Shown here in pieces: positions 53,662-62,577 of a DNA stretch of 64,000 nucleotides. Under the pieces are notes generated by a model, which saw only the letters and a program-made list of their open reading frames with translations, was not told the origin of the DNA and made no database searches. The stretch spans positions 42,242-106,241 of the forward strand of contig VBWB01000029.1 in the NCBI GenBank assembly GCA_006218045.1, given 5' to 3'. Position numbers and translations under genes: made by a program. Within the stretch, counting starts at the first letter, position 1. Each line of letters begins with the position of its first letter. This DNA comes from Stygiobacter sp. GTDB taxonomy: Bacteria; Pseudomonadota; Alphaproteobacteria; Rhodospirillales; Magnetospirillaceae.

Positions 53662-54087
53662 ATGGCCTTGAGCGGTCGGTTCCGCGTGGATTTTACGCAC
53701 CTGACCGCGCGACAATTATTCGACATCGCCGCCGACATCGAAAGCTATCCCCGTTTCATCCCCTGGTGCCGTGCGGCGCGGGTGGTCGACCGGGATGGCG
53801 ACACCACGACGGTGGAAAATCATTTCGGCGCCGGTCCCGTCGATCTGCGCTTCATCACCCGGGCCGTGGCCCAAGCGCCCGAGCACCTGATCATCACCGG
53901 CGATGATGGCCCGTTCAAGGCCTTTCGCCTGGAATGGACCTTCAGCGACGGCCATGTTAAAGCCCAATACGAGATCACCTTGGCGTCCCCCTTGCTGCAA
54001 GGCCTTGCCGCTTTTGCCATGCCCGAGGTAGAACGCCGCATCGTCAGCCAGTTCCGCCAGCGGGCCAATGCCCTGTACGGCGCCTGA
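53662..54087 (+). CDS. COQ10 / RatA-like START-domain protein
   Basis: A 141-residue polyketide-cyclase/START-fold protein. The N-terminal FTHLTARQLFDIAADIESYPRFIPWC and the C-terminal FAMPEVERRIVSQFRQRANALYG are typical of the family that includes mitochondrial COQ10, which binds ubiquinone, and E. coli RatA, described as inhibiting ribosome association. In alphaproteobacteria the quinone-binding role is the likelier one. Located 2 bases after the cNMP gene and 15 bases before thyX. Confidence 0.9.
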   Translation: MALSGRFRVDFTHLTARQLFDIAADIESYPRFIPWCRAARVVDRDGDTTTVENHFGAGPVDLRFITRAVAQAPEHLIITGDDGPFKAFRLEWTFSDGHVKAQYEITLASPLLQGLAAFAMPEVERRIVSQFRQRANALYGA

Positions 54088-54102
54088 CCACCGGAGAAGA
54101 TC

Positions 54103-55038
54103 ATGTCCGACAAGCCGCTCCCCGAATGTCCCGACGCGCCGACGCGTGAAAGCGCCGCCACCTTCCGTCCGGTGGCCGAGGGCATGGAAGGCCATGTCAA
54201 CGTCTATCACCCGGTACTGGATCACGGCTTCATCGCCGTCAAGGACTACATGGGCGACGATGTCTCGATCCTGCAAATGGCGCGGATGAGCTATGGCAAG
54301 GGCACCAAGGGGGTGTCCGACGACCGGGCGCTGTTGCGCTATCTGATGCGCCATCTGCATACCAGCCCGTTCGAGGGCTGCGTCATCAAGCTGCACGTCA
54401 AGCTGCCCATTTTCGTCATGCGCCAATGGGTGCGCCACCGCACCGCCAGCTTGAACGAATATTCCGCCCGCTATTCCATCCTGCCGGATGAATTCTACAT
54501 GCCCGAGCCGCACCTGCTGGCGGTGCAGTCCAAGGACAACAAGCAAGGCCGTGGCGACGCCCTGACCGCCGAACAGGCGGGCGAGGTGCTGCGCCTCCTG
54601 AAAGACGACGCCCAACGCAATTTCAGCACCTATCATACGCTGCTCAATGCCGATGAAGACGGCAACACCATCGACGATGATCGCGACGGCATCGCCCGCG
54701 AATTGGCCCGCATCGGCCTGCCTTTGTCCACCTATACCCAGATGTACTGGCAGACCAACCTGCACAACCTTATGCACTTCCTGCGTCTGCGCGCCGATCC
54801 GCATGCCCAATACGAGATCCGCGTCTATGCGGAAAAGATGTTGGCGATCATGGCCGATTGGGTGCCGGTGACCACCGAGGCCTTCCGTGATTATCAGTTG
54901 GAGGCCGGGCGGTTGTCGCGCATGGAGCTCAATCTGGTGCGCGACCTGCTGGCCGGCAAGGCGAGCATGGCCGATGGCGAACGCTATGGCCTGACCAAGC
55001 GCGAGATCCGCGAGTTCAAGGAGCGCTTCGGCTGCTAG
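54103..55038 (+). CDS. thyX: FAD-dependent thymidylate synthase
   Basis: A 311-residue flavin-dependent enzyme converting dUMP to dTMP with methylene-tetrahydrofolate and NADPH. The ThyX motif [15 protein letters not shown] is at residues 111-125. Length matches the longer alphaproteobacterial form. GGAGAAG precedes the ATG. It ends a likely three-gene run (cNMP, COQ10-like, thyX), and a set of hairpins follows the stop. Confidence 0.97.
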   Translation: MSDKPLPECPDAPTRESAATFRPVAEGMEGHVNVYHPVLDHGFIAVKDYMGDDVSILQMARMSYGKGTKGVSDDRALLRYLMRHLHTSPFEGCVIKLHVKLPIFVMRQWVRHRTASLNEYSARYSILPDEFYMPEPHLLAVQSKDNKQGRGDALTAEQAGEVLRLLKDDAQRNFSTYHTLLNADEDGNTIDDDRDGIARELARIGLPLSTYTQMYWQTNLHNLMHFLRLRADPHAQYEIRVYAEKMLAIMADWVPVTTEAFRDYQLEAGRLSRMELNLVRDLLAGKASMADGERYGLTKREIREFKERFGC

Positions 55039-55043
55039 TTTAT

Positions 55044-55080
55044 ACCAAATCCCGATGAAATCGACTCATCGGGATGTGGT
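55044..55080. repeat. Long hairpin between thyX and paaY
   Basis: ACCAAATCCCGATGA and TCATCGGGATGTGGT form a 15-bp stem with one mismatch and a 7-base loop, starting 5 bases after the thyX stop. There is no T-run, so it is either a weak bidirectional terminator or an intergenic palindromic repeat. Confidence 0.6.
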
Positions 55081-55120
55081 TAGGCCCAAGGGGCCGCGCG
55101 GCTAATGCTGCCAGAGGCAA

Positions 55121-55179
55121 GGGTTGCGGAGCAACCCGCCCGCCGCATGAGGACGCCGGTGATCGGTTCCGATCACCGG
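55121..55179. repeat. Two further hairpins in the thyX-paaY gap
   Basis: GGGTTGC/GCAACCC (55121-55137, GGA loop) and CCGGTGATCGG/CCGATCACCGG (55156-55179, TT loop, perfect 11-bp stem). Together with the hairpin at 55044 they cover most of the 154-base convergent gap. They probably stop transcription from both sides. Confidence 0.55.
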
Positions 55180-55192
55180 GACATGGTGTTAA

Positions 55193-55801
55193 TCAGGCGC
55201 CCTTGGTCACATGCAAGGGGGCCACCGTGCCGGCATCCACGGTGCCGCGGTCGGCTTCCGGCGCACTCAGCGGTTCGCAGGCGCGCATGGTGGTCAGGCT
55301 GCGGACGGCAAGGCGCTGGTATTCCGCCGTGCCCGCCGACTTCCAGGCGATTTCCTCGTCCTTCAACGCCCGCATCACCTTGGCCGGAATGCCGCCGATC
55401 AGCGAGCGCGCCGGCAGGATGGCGCCGGCACGCACGAAGGATTGGGCGGCGACGATGGAGCTTTCCCCCACCACCGCGCCATCCATGACCACGCTGTTCA
55501 TGCCGACCAGGGCGTTTTTGCCCACCACGCAGCCATGCAGGATGGCGCCATGGCCGATATGGCCATCCTCCTCGACCACCGCGTCCTGACCGGGGAAAGC
55601 GTGCATGACGCAGCAATCCTGCACATTGGCGCCGTCATTGATGCGAATGGCGCCGAAATCGCCGCGCAAACTGGCCAGCGGCCCGATATAGCAGCGCGCC
55701 CCGATGATGACGTCGCCGATCAGCACGGCAGTAGGATGGACAAAGGCGGTGGGGTGCACCACCGGGATGATTCCATCGATGGCATAGACGGTGGGACGCA
55801 T
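55193..55801 (-). CDS. paaY: PaaY-like hexapeptide-repeat protein (gamma carbonic anhydrase family)
   Basis: A 202-residue left-handed beta-helix protein. Hexapeptide repeats run from [21 protein letters not shown] to GGIPAKVMR; the metal-site histidines appear in VMHAFPG and [10 protein letters not shown]. PaaY members act as thioesterases that relieve inhibition by dead-end CoA esters in phenylacetate catabolism. AGGAG precedes the ATG. It lies downstream of paaN on the same strand, 56 bases apart with a GC-rich hairpin between. Confidence 0.92.
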   Translation of the reverse strand: MRPTVYAIDGIIPVVHPTAFVHPTAVLIGDVIIGARCYIGPLASLRGDFGAIRINDGANVQDCCVMHAFPGQDAVVEEDGHIGHGAILHGCVVGKNALVGMNSVVMDGAVVGESSIVAAQSFVRAGAILPARSLIGGIPAKVMRALKDEEIAWKSAGTAEYQRLAVRSLTTMRACEPLSAPEADRGTVDAGTVAPLHVTKGA

Positions 55802-55811
55802 GGGGCGCTCC

Positions 55812-55842
55812 TAAAATGGCCCCCCGGGACCAGCCCGGGGGG
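55812..55842 (-). terminator. GC-rich hairpin between paaN and paaY
   Basis: CCCCCCGGG and CCCGGGGGG form a 9-bp stem with a 5-base loop; on the minus strand it is followed by CCATTTTAG. It could partly terminate the paaN transcript and lower paaY expression. Confidence 0.5.
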
Positions 55843-55857
55843 GGCGGCTGACTGTGA

Positions 55858-57525
55858 TTATGCCGAATGCCGGCGCACCTGGACCACGCGGAAGCGTTCG
55901 GCGACGAAGGCCGAATCGCACAAGGACGCATTGGCCGCCGGATTGGCCCCGGACCCGTGATAATCCGAGAATGCCGCCGACTGGTTGACGAAAACGCCGC
56001 CGGTCAGGTTTTCCGACAGGGCGACGCCGGCATCGATGCACAGATCCTCGGCCTTGGCCAGGAAGGCCGGGTCGGTGGAATAGACGCTGGCGGTCAGCGC
56101 GCCGTGTTGCTTGGCGGTGGCGGTGGCCAGCTCCAGCGCCGCTTCACCCGAATCGGCGGCGATGACGAACGAGATGGGACCGAACAATTCCTGGGTGAAG
56201 GCGCCAGAATCCTTGGCATCCACCGTCAGCATCAACGGCGTGCGCACGCGGGCTTGGGGGAAAGCCGGATGGGTCAGGGTCCGGCTTTCCAGCAGGACCT
56301 TGCCCAGGGAACGGGCCTGGTCCAGACGGTCGCAGGTGGCCTGGGACTGCACCGCGCCCAGCACTTCCACCGCGCGTTCGGGATCAGCGTTGAACTTGGC
56401 CACGGCGCCGGCGATGGCGCCGGCCACCTCGTCGAAGGACAGATGGCCGTCACCGGCCTTGATGCCGCCCCTGGGGACGAAGATGTTTTGCGGCGTCGTG
56501 CACATCTGGCCGGAATACAGGGACAGCGAGAAGGCCAGATTACGGGTCACCGCCTTGATGTCGTCCACCGAGTCGATGACGATGAAATTGACGCCGGCCT
56601 TTTCCGCGTAGGTACGGGCTTGGCGGGCGTTTTGTTCCAGCCAGGTGCCGAAGGCGGACGAGCCGGTGAAGTCGATGATCTTGATTTCGGGCCTGAGCGC
56701 CAGATCCTTGGCCAGGGGCGCTTCCGCCGTGTCGGCGGCCAGCAGCACTAAATCTTCGGGCAGGCCGGCCTCGGCCAGCACTTCGCGGGCGATTTCCACC
56801 GTGATGGCCAAGGGCAGAATGGCGCCCGGATGGGGCTTGACCACCACCGCATTGCCGGTGACCAGGCTGGCGAACAGACCGGGATAGCCGTTCCAGGTGG
56901 GGAAGGTGGAGCAGCCGATCATCAGCGCCACGCCCTGGCCGACGATGTGATAATCCTTGTCCATGCGCAAGGGGTCGGCCTTGCCCTGCGGCTTTTCCCA
57001 ATATGTATGCGGGGGCACCTCGGCCATGGCGCGATAGCCATAGGCCACCGCCTCCAGGCCGCGATCCTGGGCATGGGGGCCGCCGGCCTGGAAGGCCATG
57101 ATGAAGGCCTGACCGGTGGTGTGTTGCACCGCCTGGGCGATCTCGAACGAGCGGCGGTTGAGGCGATGCAGGATTTCCAGGCACACACCGGCGCGGGCCT
57201 GCGGACCAGCCCGGCGCCAAGCCGGCAAGGCCGCCTGGGCCGCCGCCATCAGGCCGTCGACGTCCGGGGACGGATAGGTGATGCCGAGCGGAAAGCCGAA
57301 GGGCGAGACTTCCGCGCCCACCATGGATTTGGTCGCCGGCTGAGTGAGGGCAAAGGGCTTGTCCAGGCGGGCCTTGAAGGCGGCCTCGCCGTCGGCGGCG
57401 GCGGTTTCGCCATAGAGGCGACCGCTGGGGGCTTCCGGGTACGGGGTCCAGAAACCGCGTTTGGCGATGGCCTCAACGGCGTTGTTCAGCGTCGCCTGAT
57501 GCGCGGTGAAGAAATCCTGGCTCAT
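55858..57525 (-). CDS. paaN: Phenylacetate degradation aldehyde dehydrogenase PaaN
   Basis: A 555-residue aldehyde dehydrogenase of the PaaN type, which should oxidise the semialdehyde produced when the oxepin ring is opened. The catalytic cysteine is Cys342 in SGQMCTTPQNIF; IIDFTGSSAFGTWLE and ELFGPISFVI are conserved. It lacks the MaoC-like hydratase domain of the longer PaaZ (about 680 residues), so ring opening must be done by a separate hydratase, not seen here. GGAAGG lies before the ATG. It is divergent from paaF across a 279-base control region. Confidence 0.93.
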   Translation of the reverse strand: MSQDFFTAHQATLNNAVEAIAKRGFWTPYPEAPSGRLYGETAAADGEAAFKARLDKPFALTQPATKSMVGAEVSPFGFPLGITYPSPDVDGLMAAAQAALPAWRRAGPQARAGVCLEILHRLNRRSFEIAQAVQHTTGQAFIMAFQAGGPHAQDRGLEAVAYGYRAMAEVPPHTYWEKPQGKADPLRMDKDYHIVGQGVALMIGCSTFPTWNGYPGLFASLVTGNAVVVKPHPGAILPLAITVEIAREVLAEAGLPEDLVLLAADTAEAPLAKDLALRPEIKIIDFTGSSAFGTWLEQNARQARTYAEKAGVNFIVIDSVDDIKAVTRNLAFSLSLYSGQMCTTPQNIFVPRGGIKAGDGHLSFDEVAGAIAGAVAKFNADPERAVEVLGAVQSQATCDRLDQARSLGKVLLESRTLTHPAFPQARVRTPLMLTVDAKDSGAFTQELFGPISFVIAADSGEAALELATATAKQHGALTASVYSTDPAFLAKAEDLCIDAGVALSENLTGGVFVNQSAAFSDYHGSGANPAANASLCDSAFVAERFRVVQVRRHSA

Positions 57526-57599
57526 GCTCTACCTTCCCTGAAATCGCTGTTTTTTAGCCATTCGCGACGTTTCGTCTCCATGGCGCTTGATTTTTGATA

Positions 57600-57646
57600 C
57601 CAGATTTGGAGAATGAAGTCCAATTTTGTATCTCTTCCAAATCTGG
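57600..57646. promoter_or_regulatory. Perfect 11-bp inverted repeat in the paaN-paaF control region
   Basis: CCAGATTTGGA (57600-57610) and TCCAAATCTGG (57636-57646) are exact complements with a 25-base AT-rich spacer; each arm is itself partly palindromic (CCAnATTTGG). It sits in the 279-base gap between the divergent paaN and paaF starts and is the best candidate operator for the phenylacetate genes. I see no confident -35/-10 pair and no other feature in the rest of that gap. Confidence 0.6.
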
Positions 57647-57804
57647 AAAGCCGTGCAACCCCACAGGGGACCTAGCGGTTTCATCCACCGGCGGAAGCGA
57701 GGACGGGGCGGCAAACGCCTCCAAACATAATTCAATAATACCTGGGTAGCGACGCAAACTCGTATCGCTTTATCCGGGACAGGGACGAAGAAGGCGACCA
57801 GCCA

Positions 57805-58584
57805 ATGAGCGAGTTTTCGGACATCCGGGCCGAAAAGGTGGGCGCGCATCTCTTGCGCATCACCCTTGACCGCCCGCAATTGCGTAACGCTTTGCGCACC
57901 CAGACACTGGCGGAAATCGCCCGGGCGTTGGACGCGGCCGAGACCGATGCGGCCATCCGCGCCGTCATTTTGACCGGCGGCCCCACCGTGTTCGCCGCCG
58001 GGGCCGACATCAACGAGCTGGCTGCCCATGACGCGGTCAGCATCCTGACCGATGCCCGACCCAAATACTGGGCGGCGATCCGTCGTTTTCCCAAACCCGT
58101 CATCGCCGCGGTGAACGGCTTTTGTCTGGGCGGCGGCTGTGAATTGGCCATGCATGCCGACATCATCATCGCCGGCGAAGACTCCCGCTTCGGCCAGCCG
58201 GAAATCAATCTCGGCATCATCCCCGGCGCCGGTGGCACCCAGCGCCTGACCTGGGCGGTGGGGAAATCGCTGGCCATGCGCATGGTGCTGACCGGCGAGA
58301 TGATCGACGCCCGCACCGCCTTGGCCCATTCCCTGGTCGCCGAAGTCTGTCAACCGGAATTGACGCAAGAGCGCGCCCAGGCCGTCGCCGAGATCATCGC
58401 CGGCAAACCGCCTTTGGCGGTGCGCGCGGCCAAGGAGGCGGTGCTGAAAAGTTTCGAGGCCGGGCTGGAAGCCGGCCTTGCCCACGAACGCAAATGTTTC
58501 GCCGCCCTGTTCGCCACCGCCGACTTCCGCGAAGGCGTTGCCGCTTTCCGCGACAAGCGCCGCGCCCAATTCCAAGGAATGTAA
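57805..58584 (+). CDS. paaF: 2,3-dehydroadipyl-CoA hydratase (enoyl-CoA hydratase)
   Basis: A 259-residue crotonase-fold enzyme hydrating 2,3-dehydroadipyl-CoA to 3-hydroxyadipyl-CoA. The oxyanion segment AAGADINEL, catalytic Glu113 in GGGCELAMHAD and Glu133 in GQPEINLGIIPGAGGTQRL are all in place, so hydratase chemistry is expected. First gene of the rightward paa operon; the ribosome site is weak. paaG follows after 4 bases. Confidence 0.92.
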   Translation: MSEFSDIRAEKVGAHLLRITLDRPQLRNALRTQTLAEIARALDAAETDAAIRAVILTGGPTVFAAGADINELAAHDAVSILTDARPKYWAAIRRFPKPVIAAVNGFCLGGGCELAMHADIIIAGEDSRFGQPEINLGIIPGAGGTQRLTWAVGKSLAMRMVLTGEMIDARTALAHSLVAEVCQPELTQERAQAVAEIIAGKPPLAVRAAKEAVLKSFEAGLEAGLAHERKCFAALFATADFREGVAAFRDKRRAQFQGM

Positions 58585-58588
58585 GCCC

Positions 58589-59377
58589 ATGACCACCATC
58601 TTGCTCCAGATCGAAAACGGCGTCGCCACTCTCACCCTGAACCGTCCCGACCGCCTGAACAGCTTCAACACCGAGATGCACGCCCAATTGAAGGACGCGC
58701 TCAAGCAGGTGCAAGACCCCGCCAACAAGGTGCGCTGCCTGCTGATCACCGGCGCCGGGCGCGGCTTTTGCGCCGGCCAGGATCTGTCCGACCGCGCGGT
58801 GGCGCCGGGGAATGAGGCGCCTGATCTGGGCGAATCCATCGACAAGCGCTACAACCCGCTGATCCGCACCTTGCGTGCCCTGGAGATGCCGGTGATCTGC
58901 GCCGTCAACGGCGTTGCCGCCGGGGCCGGGGCCAATCTGGCTTTCGCCTGCGACATCGTCTTGGCGGCACGCTCGGCCAGCTTCATCCAGGCCTTTTGCA
59001 AGATCGGTCTGGTCCCCGATTCGGGCGGCACCTGGACCCTGCCGCGTCTGGTCGGCCAAGCCCGCGCCGTGGCTTTGTCCATGCTGGGCGACAAGGTCTC
59101 GGCCGAGCAGGCGGAAGCCTGGGGCATGATCTGGAAATGCGTCGACGACGACCAATTGCAGGCGGAAGCGGCCAAGCTGGCGGCGCATCTGGCCACCCAG
59201 CCGACCAAGGGTCTGGCGTTGATCAAGCGCGCCTTGGCCGCCAGTTCCACCAATACCTTGGACCAGCAACTGGATCTGGAGCGCGACCTGCAACGTCTGG
59301 CCGGGCGCACCCGCGACTACCAGGAAGGCGTCGCCGCCTTCATGGAAAAGCGCGTCCCCACTTTCCAGGGGATGTGA
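58589..59377 (+). CDS. paaG: 1,2-epoxyphenylacetyl-CoA isomerase
   Basis: A 262-residue crotonase-fold enzyme that converts ring-1,2-epoxyphenylacetyl-CoA to the oxepin and also moves a double bond later in the pathway. CAGQDLSDR is typical of PaaG. The position of the first hydratase Glu is not Glu (NGVAAGAGANLAFACD), and the second catalytic region reads GLVPDSGGTWTLPRLVG with Asp, the pattern of an isomerase rather than a hydratase. The ATG at 58589 is 4 bases after paaF, and the gene ends one base before paaH. Confidence 0.93.
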   Translation: MTTILLQIENGVATLTLNRPDRLNSFNTEMHAQLKDALKQVQDPANKVRCLLITGAGRGFCAGQDLSDRAVAPGNEAPDLGESIDKRYNPLIRTLRALEMPVICAVNGVAAGAGANLAFACDIVLAARSASFIQAFCKIGLVPDSGGTWTLPRLVGQARAVALSMLGDKVSAEQAEAWGMIWKCVDDDQLQAEAAKLAAHLATQPTKGLALIKRALAASSTNTLDQQLDLERDLQRLAGRTRDYQEGVAAFMEKRVPTFQGM

Positions 59378-59378
59378 G

Positions 59379-60896
59379 ATGGCCGCACTCCCCCCTACCG
59401 CCATCATCGGCATCGTCGGTGCCGGGGCCATGGGCGCCGGCATCGCCCAGGTGGCGGCCCAGTCCGGCCATGAAGTGCGGCTCTATGATGCCTTCGACGG
59501 CGCTGCGGCCAAGGGCAAGGCGGGCATCGTCGCTGCCTTGGGCAAACTGACAGCCAAGGGTAAGCTGGCGCCCGAGGACGCCACCGCCATCACCGATCGC
59601 ATCACGATCTGCACCCAATTGGAGCACTTGGCGCCGACAGCACTGATCATCGAGGCCATCGTCGAGAAGCTGGAGATCAAGCACGATCTGTTCCGCTGTC
59701 TGGAAGCCATCGTCGGCCCCGAATGCATCTTGTCGTCCAACACCTCGTCGCTGTCCTTGACCGCCCTGGCCTCGGTACTGAAGAACCCGGCCCGTATGGT
59801 CGGCATGCACTTCTTCAACCCCGCCCCGCTCATGGCCCTGGTGGAAGTGGTCAAGGGGCTGGCGACGGCGGAGGCGGTGGCCCAAACCATCACCGACACC
59901 GCCGCCGCCTGGGGCAAGGCGCCGGTCTTGTGCAAATCGACGCCGGGCTTCATCGTCAACCGCGTCGCCCGCCCGTTTTATGCCGAGGGCATGCGTCTGG
60001 CCCAGGAAGGGGCCGCCCATATCGCCACCATCGATGCGGTGCTGCGCGAGGCCGGCCAGTTCCGCATGGGGCCGTTCGAGCTGACCGACATGATCGGCCA
60101 CGACGTCAATTTCGCCGTTACCCGCTCGGTCCATGCCGCCACTTTCAACGATCCGCGCTTTTTGCCCAGCCTGTTGCAGCAGGATCTGGTCGATGCCGGC
60201 TGGCTGGGGCGCAAGAGCGGGCGCGGTTTTTATGATTACGGTGCCGATGCCGTCAAGCCGGAACCGCAAACCGCCCCGCCCTGTACCGCGCCCAAGGCCT
60301 TGGACGTGTTGGGCGATCTTGGTCCGGCCTCGGCCCTGGCCGATTTGGCGGCCAAGGCCGGCATGACCCTGGCCCGCATGGGCGGCGCCGGCATGATCGA
60401 CCTGCACGGTGTCACCATGGCGCTGACCGATGGCCGCAGCGCCAGCGAACGCGCCGCCCAATTGGGTATCAATGATCTGGTGGTGTTCGATCTGGCGCTC
60501 GATTGGTGCACGGCCAAGCGCATCGCCATCGCCGCCGCCGGGCAGTGCTCGGCGAGTGGGCTCGAGCGCGCCATCGGCTTCTTCCAGGCCCTGGGTTTAT
60601 CAGTGTCGGTGTTCGAGGACGTGCCCGGTCTGGCGGTGATGCGCACCGTCGCCATGCTGGCCAACGAAGCCGCCGACACCGTCTATCAGGGTGTCGCCTC
60701 GGCTGCCGACATCGACACCGCCATGACCAAGGGGGTCAATTATCCCTTGGGGCCGCTGGCCTGGGCCGAACGCATCGGCCTCGACCGGGTGTTGACGGTT
60801 TTGGACAATCTGGCCCGCACCTATGGCGAGGACCGCTACCGCGCCTCCGCCCATCTGCGCCGGCTGGTCTTCGCGAAAGGACGTTTTCATGACTGA
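59379..60896 (+). CDS. paaH: 3-hydroxyadipyl-CoA dehydrogenase
   Basis: A 505-residue NAD-dependent dehydrogenase oxidising 3-hydroxyadipyl-CoA to 3-oxoadipyl-CoA. The Rossmann motif is GIVGAGAMGAGIAQVA (residues 11-26); MVGMHFFNPAPLMALVEVV holds the catalytic His. Two C-terminal 3HCDH helical domains explain the length, as is normal for PaaH. The 3' end overlaps paaI by 8 bases. Confidence 0.95.
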   Translation: MAALPPTAIIGIVGAGAMGAGIAQVAAQSGHEVRLYDAFDGAAAKGKAGIVAALGKLTAKGKLAPEDATAITDRITICTQLEHLAPTALIIEAIVEKLEIKHDLFRCLEAIVGPECILSSNTSSLSLTALASVLKNPARMVGMHFFNPAPLMALVEVVKGLATAEAVAQTITDTAAAWGKAPVLCKSTPGFIVNRVARPFYAEGMRLAQEGAAHIATIDAVLREAGQFRMGPFELTDMIGHDVNFAVTRSVHAATFNDPRFLPSLLQQDLVDAGWLGRKSGRGFYDYGADAVKPEPQTAPPCTAPKALDVLGDLGPASALADLAAKAGMTLARMGGAGMIDLHGVTMALTDGRSASERAAQLGINDLVVFDLALDWCTAKRIAIAAAGQCSASGLERAIGFFQALGLSVSVFEDVPGLAVMRTVAMLANEAADTVYQGVASAADIDTAMTKGVNYPLGPLAWAERIGLDRVLTVLDNLARTYGEDRYRASAHLRRLVFAKGRFHD

Positions 60897-61347
60897 CGCG
60901 GCCAAGCGCCAGAAAATCGCGCACTTGGTCCTGGATCATATGTATCCCAAGGACCACAACGCCCATGCCATGGGCATCACCATCGACGAGATCCGCCCCG
61001 GCTATGCCCGTGCCAGCATGGTGGTGCGTCGTGAGATGCTGAACGGCCACGGCTCTTTGCATGGCGGCATGTCCTATGCCCTGGCCGATACCGCTTTCGC
61101 CTATGCCTGCAATTCCTACAACACCAACGCGGTGGCCGCCGGCTGTTCCATCGTCTATCCGGCGGCTGGCCGTGAGGGCGACAAGCTTACGGCGGAAGCG
61201 GTGGAAACCCATCTGACCGGCCGCAACGGCGTCTACGACGTCACGGTCAGCAATCAAGACGGCGACGTCATCGCCCTGTTCCGCGGCCAATCGCGGATGG
61301 TGTCGGGTACCGTCGTGCCATCAGAGGAGATCGCCAAGCATGTCTGA
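60889..61347 (+). CDS. paaI: Hydroxyphenylacetyl-CoA thioesterase PaaI
   Basis: A 152-residue hotdog-fold thioesterase that hydrolyses aromatic CoA esters, a salvage step when the pathway stalls. The active-site region is [23 protein letters not shown] with His58 and Asp67. AAAGGACG precedes the ATG. It overlaps both paaH and paaJ by 8 bases, indicating translational coupling. Confidence 0.93.
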   Translation: MTDAAKRQKIAHLVLDHMYPKDHNAHAMGITIDEIRPGYARASMVVRREMLNGHGSLHGGMSYALADTAFAYACNSYNTNAVAAGCSIVYPAAGREGDKLTAEAVETHLTGRNGVYDVTVSNQDGDVIALFRGQSRMVSGTVVPSEEIAKHV

Positions 61348-62545
61348 CGTGTTCATCTGCGACGCTGTCCGCACCCCCATCGGTCGTTACGGCGGCGTGC
61401 TGTCGTCGGTACGTGCCGACGATCTGGCCGCCATCCCGTTAAAAGCGCTGATGGCCCGCAATCCAAGCGTCGATTGGGAGGCGGTGGATGATTGCATCCT
61501 CGGCTGCGCCAATCAGGCGGGCGAGGACAACCGCGACGTCGCCCGCATGGCGGTGCTGCTGGCCGGTTTGCCCATCACCATCGGCGGCACCACCATCAAC
61601 CGCCTGTGCGGTTCCGGCATGGACGCGGTCTTGACCGCGGCGCGGGCCATCCAGGCCGGTGCCTCCGACATCCTGATCGCCGGCGGCGTCGAAAGCATGA
61701 GCCGGGCGCCTTTCGTCATGCCCAAGGCGACCAGCGCATTCACCCGCGACAATGCGGTTTATGACACCACCATCGGCTGGCGCTTCGTCAACCCGTTGAT
61801 GCATCAGGGCTTCGGCACCGAGTCCATGCCGGAAACCGCCGAGAACGTCGCCGCCGATTTCAACATCAGCCGCGCCGATCAGGACGCTTTCGCCGTGCGC
61901 AGCCAATTGCGCGCCGTCGCCGCCCAGGAGCAAGGCCGTTTCGATGACGAGATTATTCCGGTCGCCATCGCGCAGAAAAAGGGCGATCCCGTCCTGGTGA
62001 TCAAGGACGAGCATCCGCGCGGCGACACCACCCTCGACAGCCTGGCCAAGCTGAAGGCGCCGTTCCGTCCGGGTGGCTCGGTGACGGCGGGCAATGCCTC
62101 GGGCGTCAATGACGGCGCCTGTGCCCTGATCATCGCCAATGCCGATGCCACCCGCCGTCATGGCCTGACCCCGCTGGCCCGCATCGCAGGCGGCGCGGTG
62201 GCCGGGGTGCCGCCGCGGATCATGGGCATGGGCCCGGCGCCGGCGTCGAAAAAGCTGCTGGCCCGCCTCGGCCTGTCGTTGGCCGATATCGACCTGATCG
62301 AGCTGAACGAAGCCTTCGCCGCCCAGGCCTTGGCGGTGTTGCGCGATCTCGGTCTGGCCGACGACGCTGATCACGTCAACCCCAATGGCGGCGCCATCGC
62401 GCTCGGGCACCCGCTCGGCATGAGCGGGGCGCGGCTGTTGACCACCGCCGCCTATCATCTGCGTCGGACCGGAACCAACCGGGCGCTTTGCACCATGTGC
62501 ATCGGCGTCGGCCAAGGGATCGCCAGCGTCATCGAACGCGTCTGA
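61340..62545 (+). CDS. paaJ: 3-oxoadipyl-CoA thiolase
   Basis: A 401-residue thiolase cleaving 3-oxoadipyl-CoA to succinyl-CoA and acetyl-CoA (PaaJ/PcaF). Catalytic residues are Cys90 in [11 protein letters not shown], His357 in [16 protein letters not shown] and Cys387 in [10 protein letters not shown]. It could also serve a beta-ketoadipate pathway. paaK follows after 32 bases. Confidence 0.95.
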   Translation: MSDVFICDAVRTPIGRYGGVLSSVRADDLAAIPLKALMARNPSVDWEAVDDCILGCANQAGEDNRDVARMAVLLAGLPITIGGTTINRLCGSGMDAVLTAARAIQAGASDILIAGGVESMSRAPFVMPKATSAFTRDNAVYDTTIGWRFVNPLMHQGFGTESMPETAENVAADFNISRADQDAFAVRSQLRAVAAQEQGRFDDEIIPVAIAQKKGDPVLVIKDEHPRGDTTLDSLAKLKAPFRPGGSVTAGNASGVNDGACALIIANADATRRHGLTPLARIAGGAVAGVPPRIMGMGPAPASKKLLARLGLSLADIDLIELNEAFAAQALAVLRDLGLADDADHVNPNGGAIALGHPLGMSGARLLTTAAYHLRRTGTNRALCTMCIGVGQGIASVIERV

Positions 62546-62577
62546 AAAATATAAGAAATACAGGGAGGATTACGTCC

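Noticed and set aside
53662..54087. RatA toxin as part of a toxin-antitoxin module
   Set aside because: No RatB partner is adjacent and alphaproteobacterial members of this family are better explained as COQ10-like proteins.
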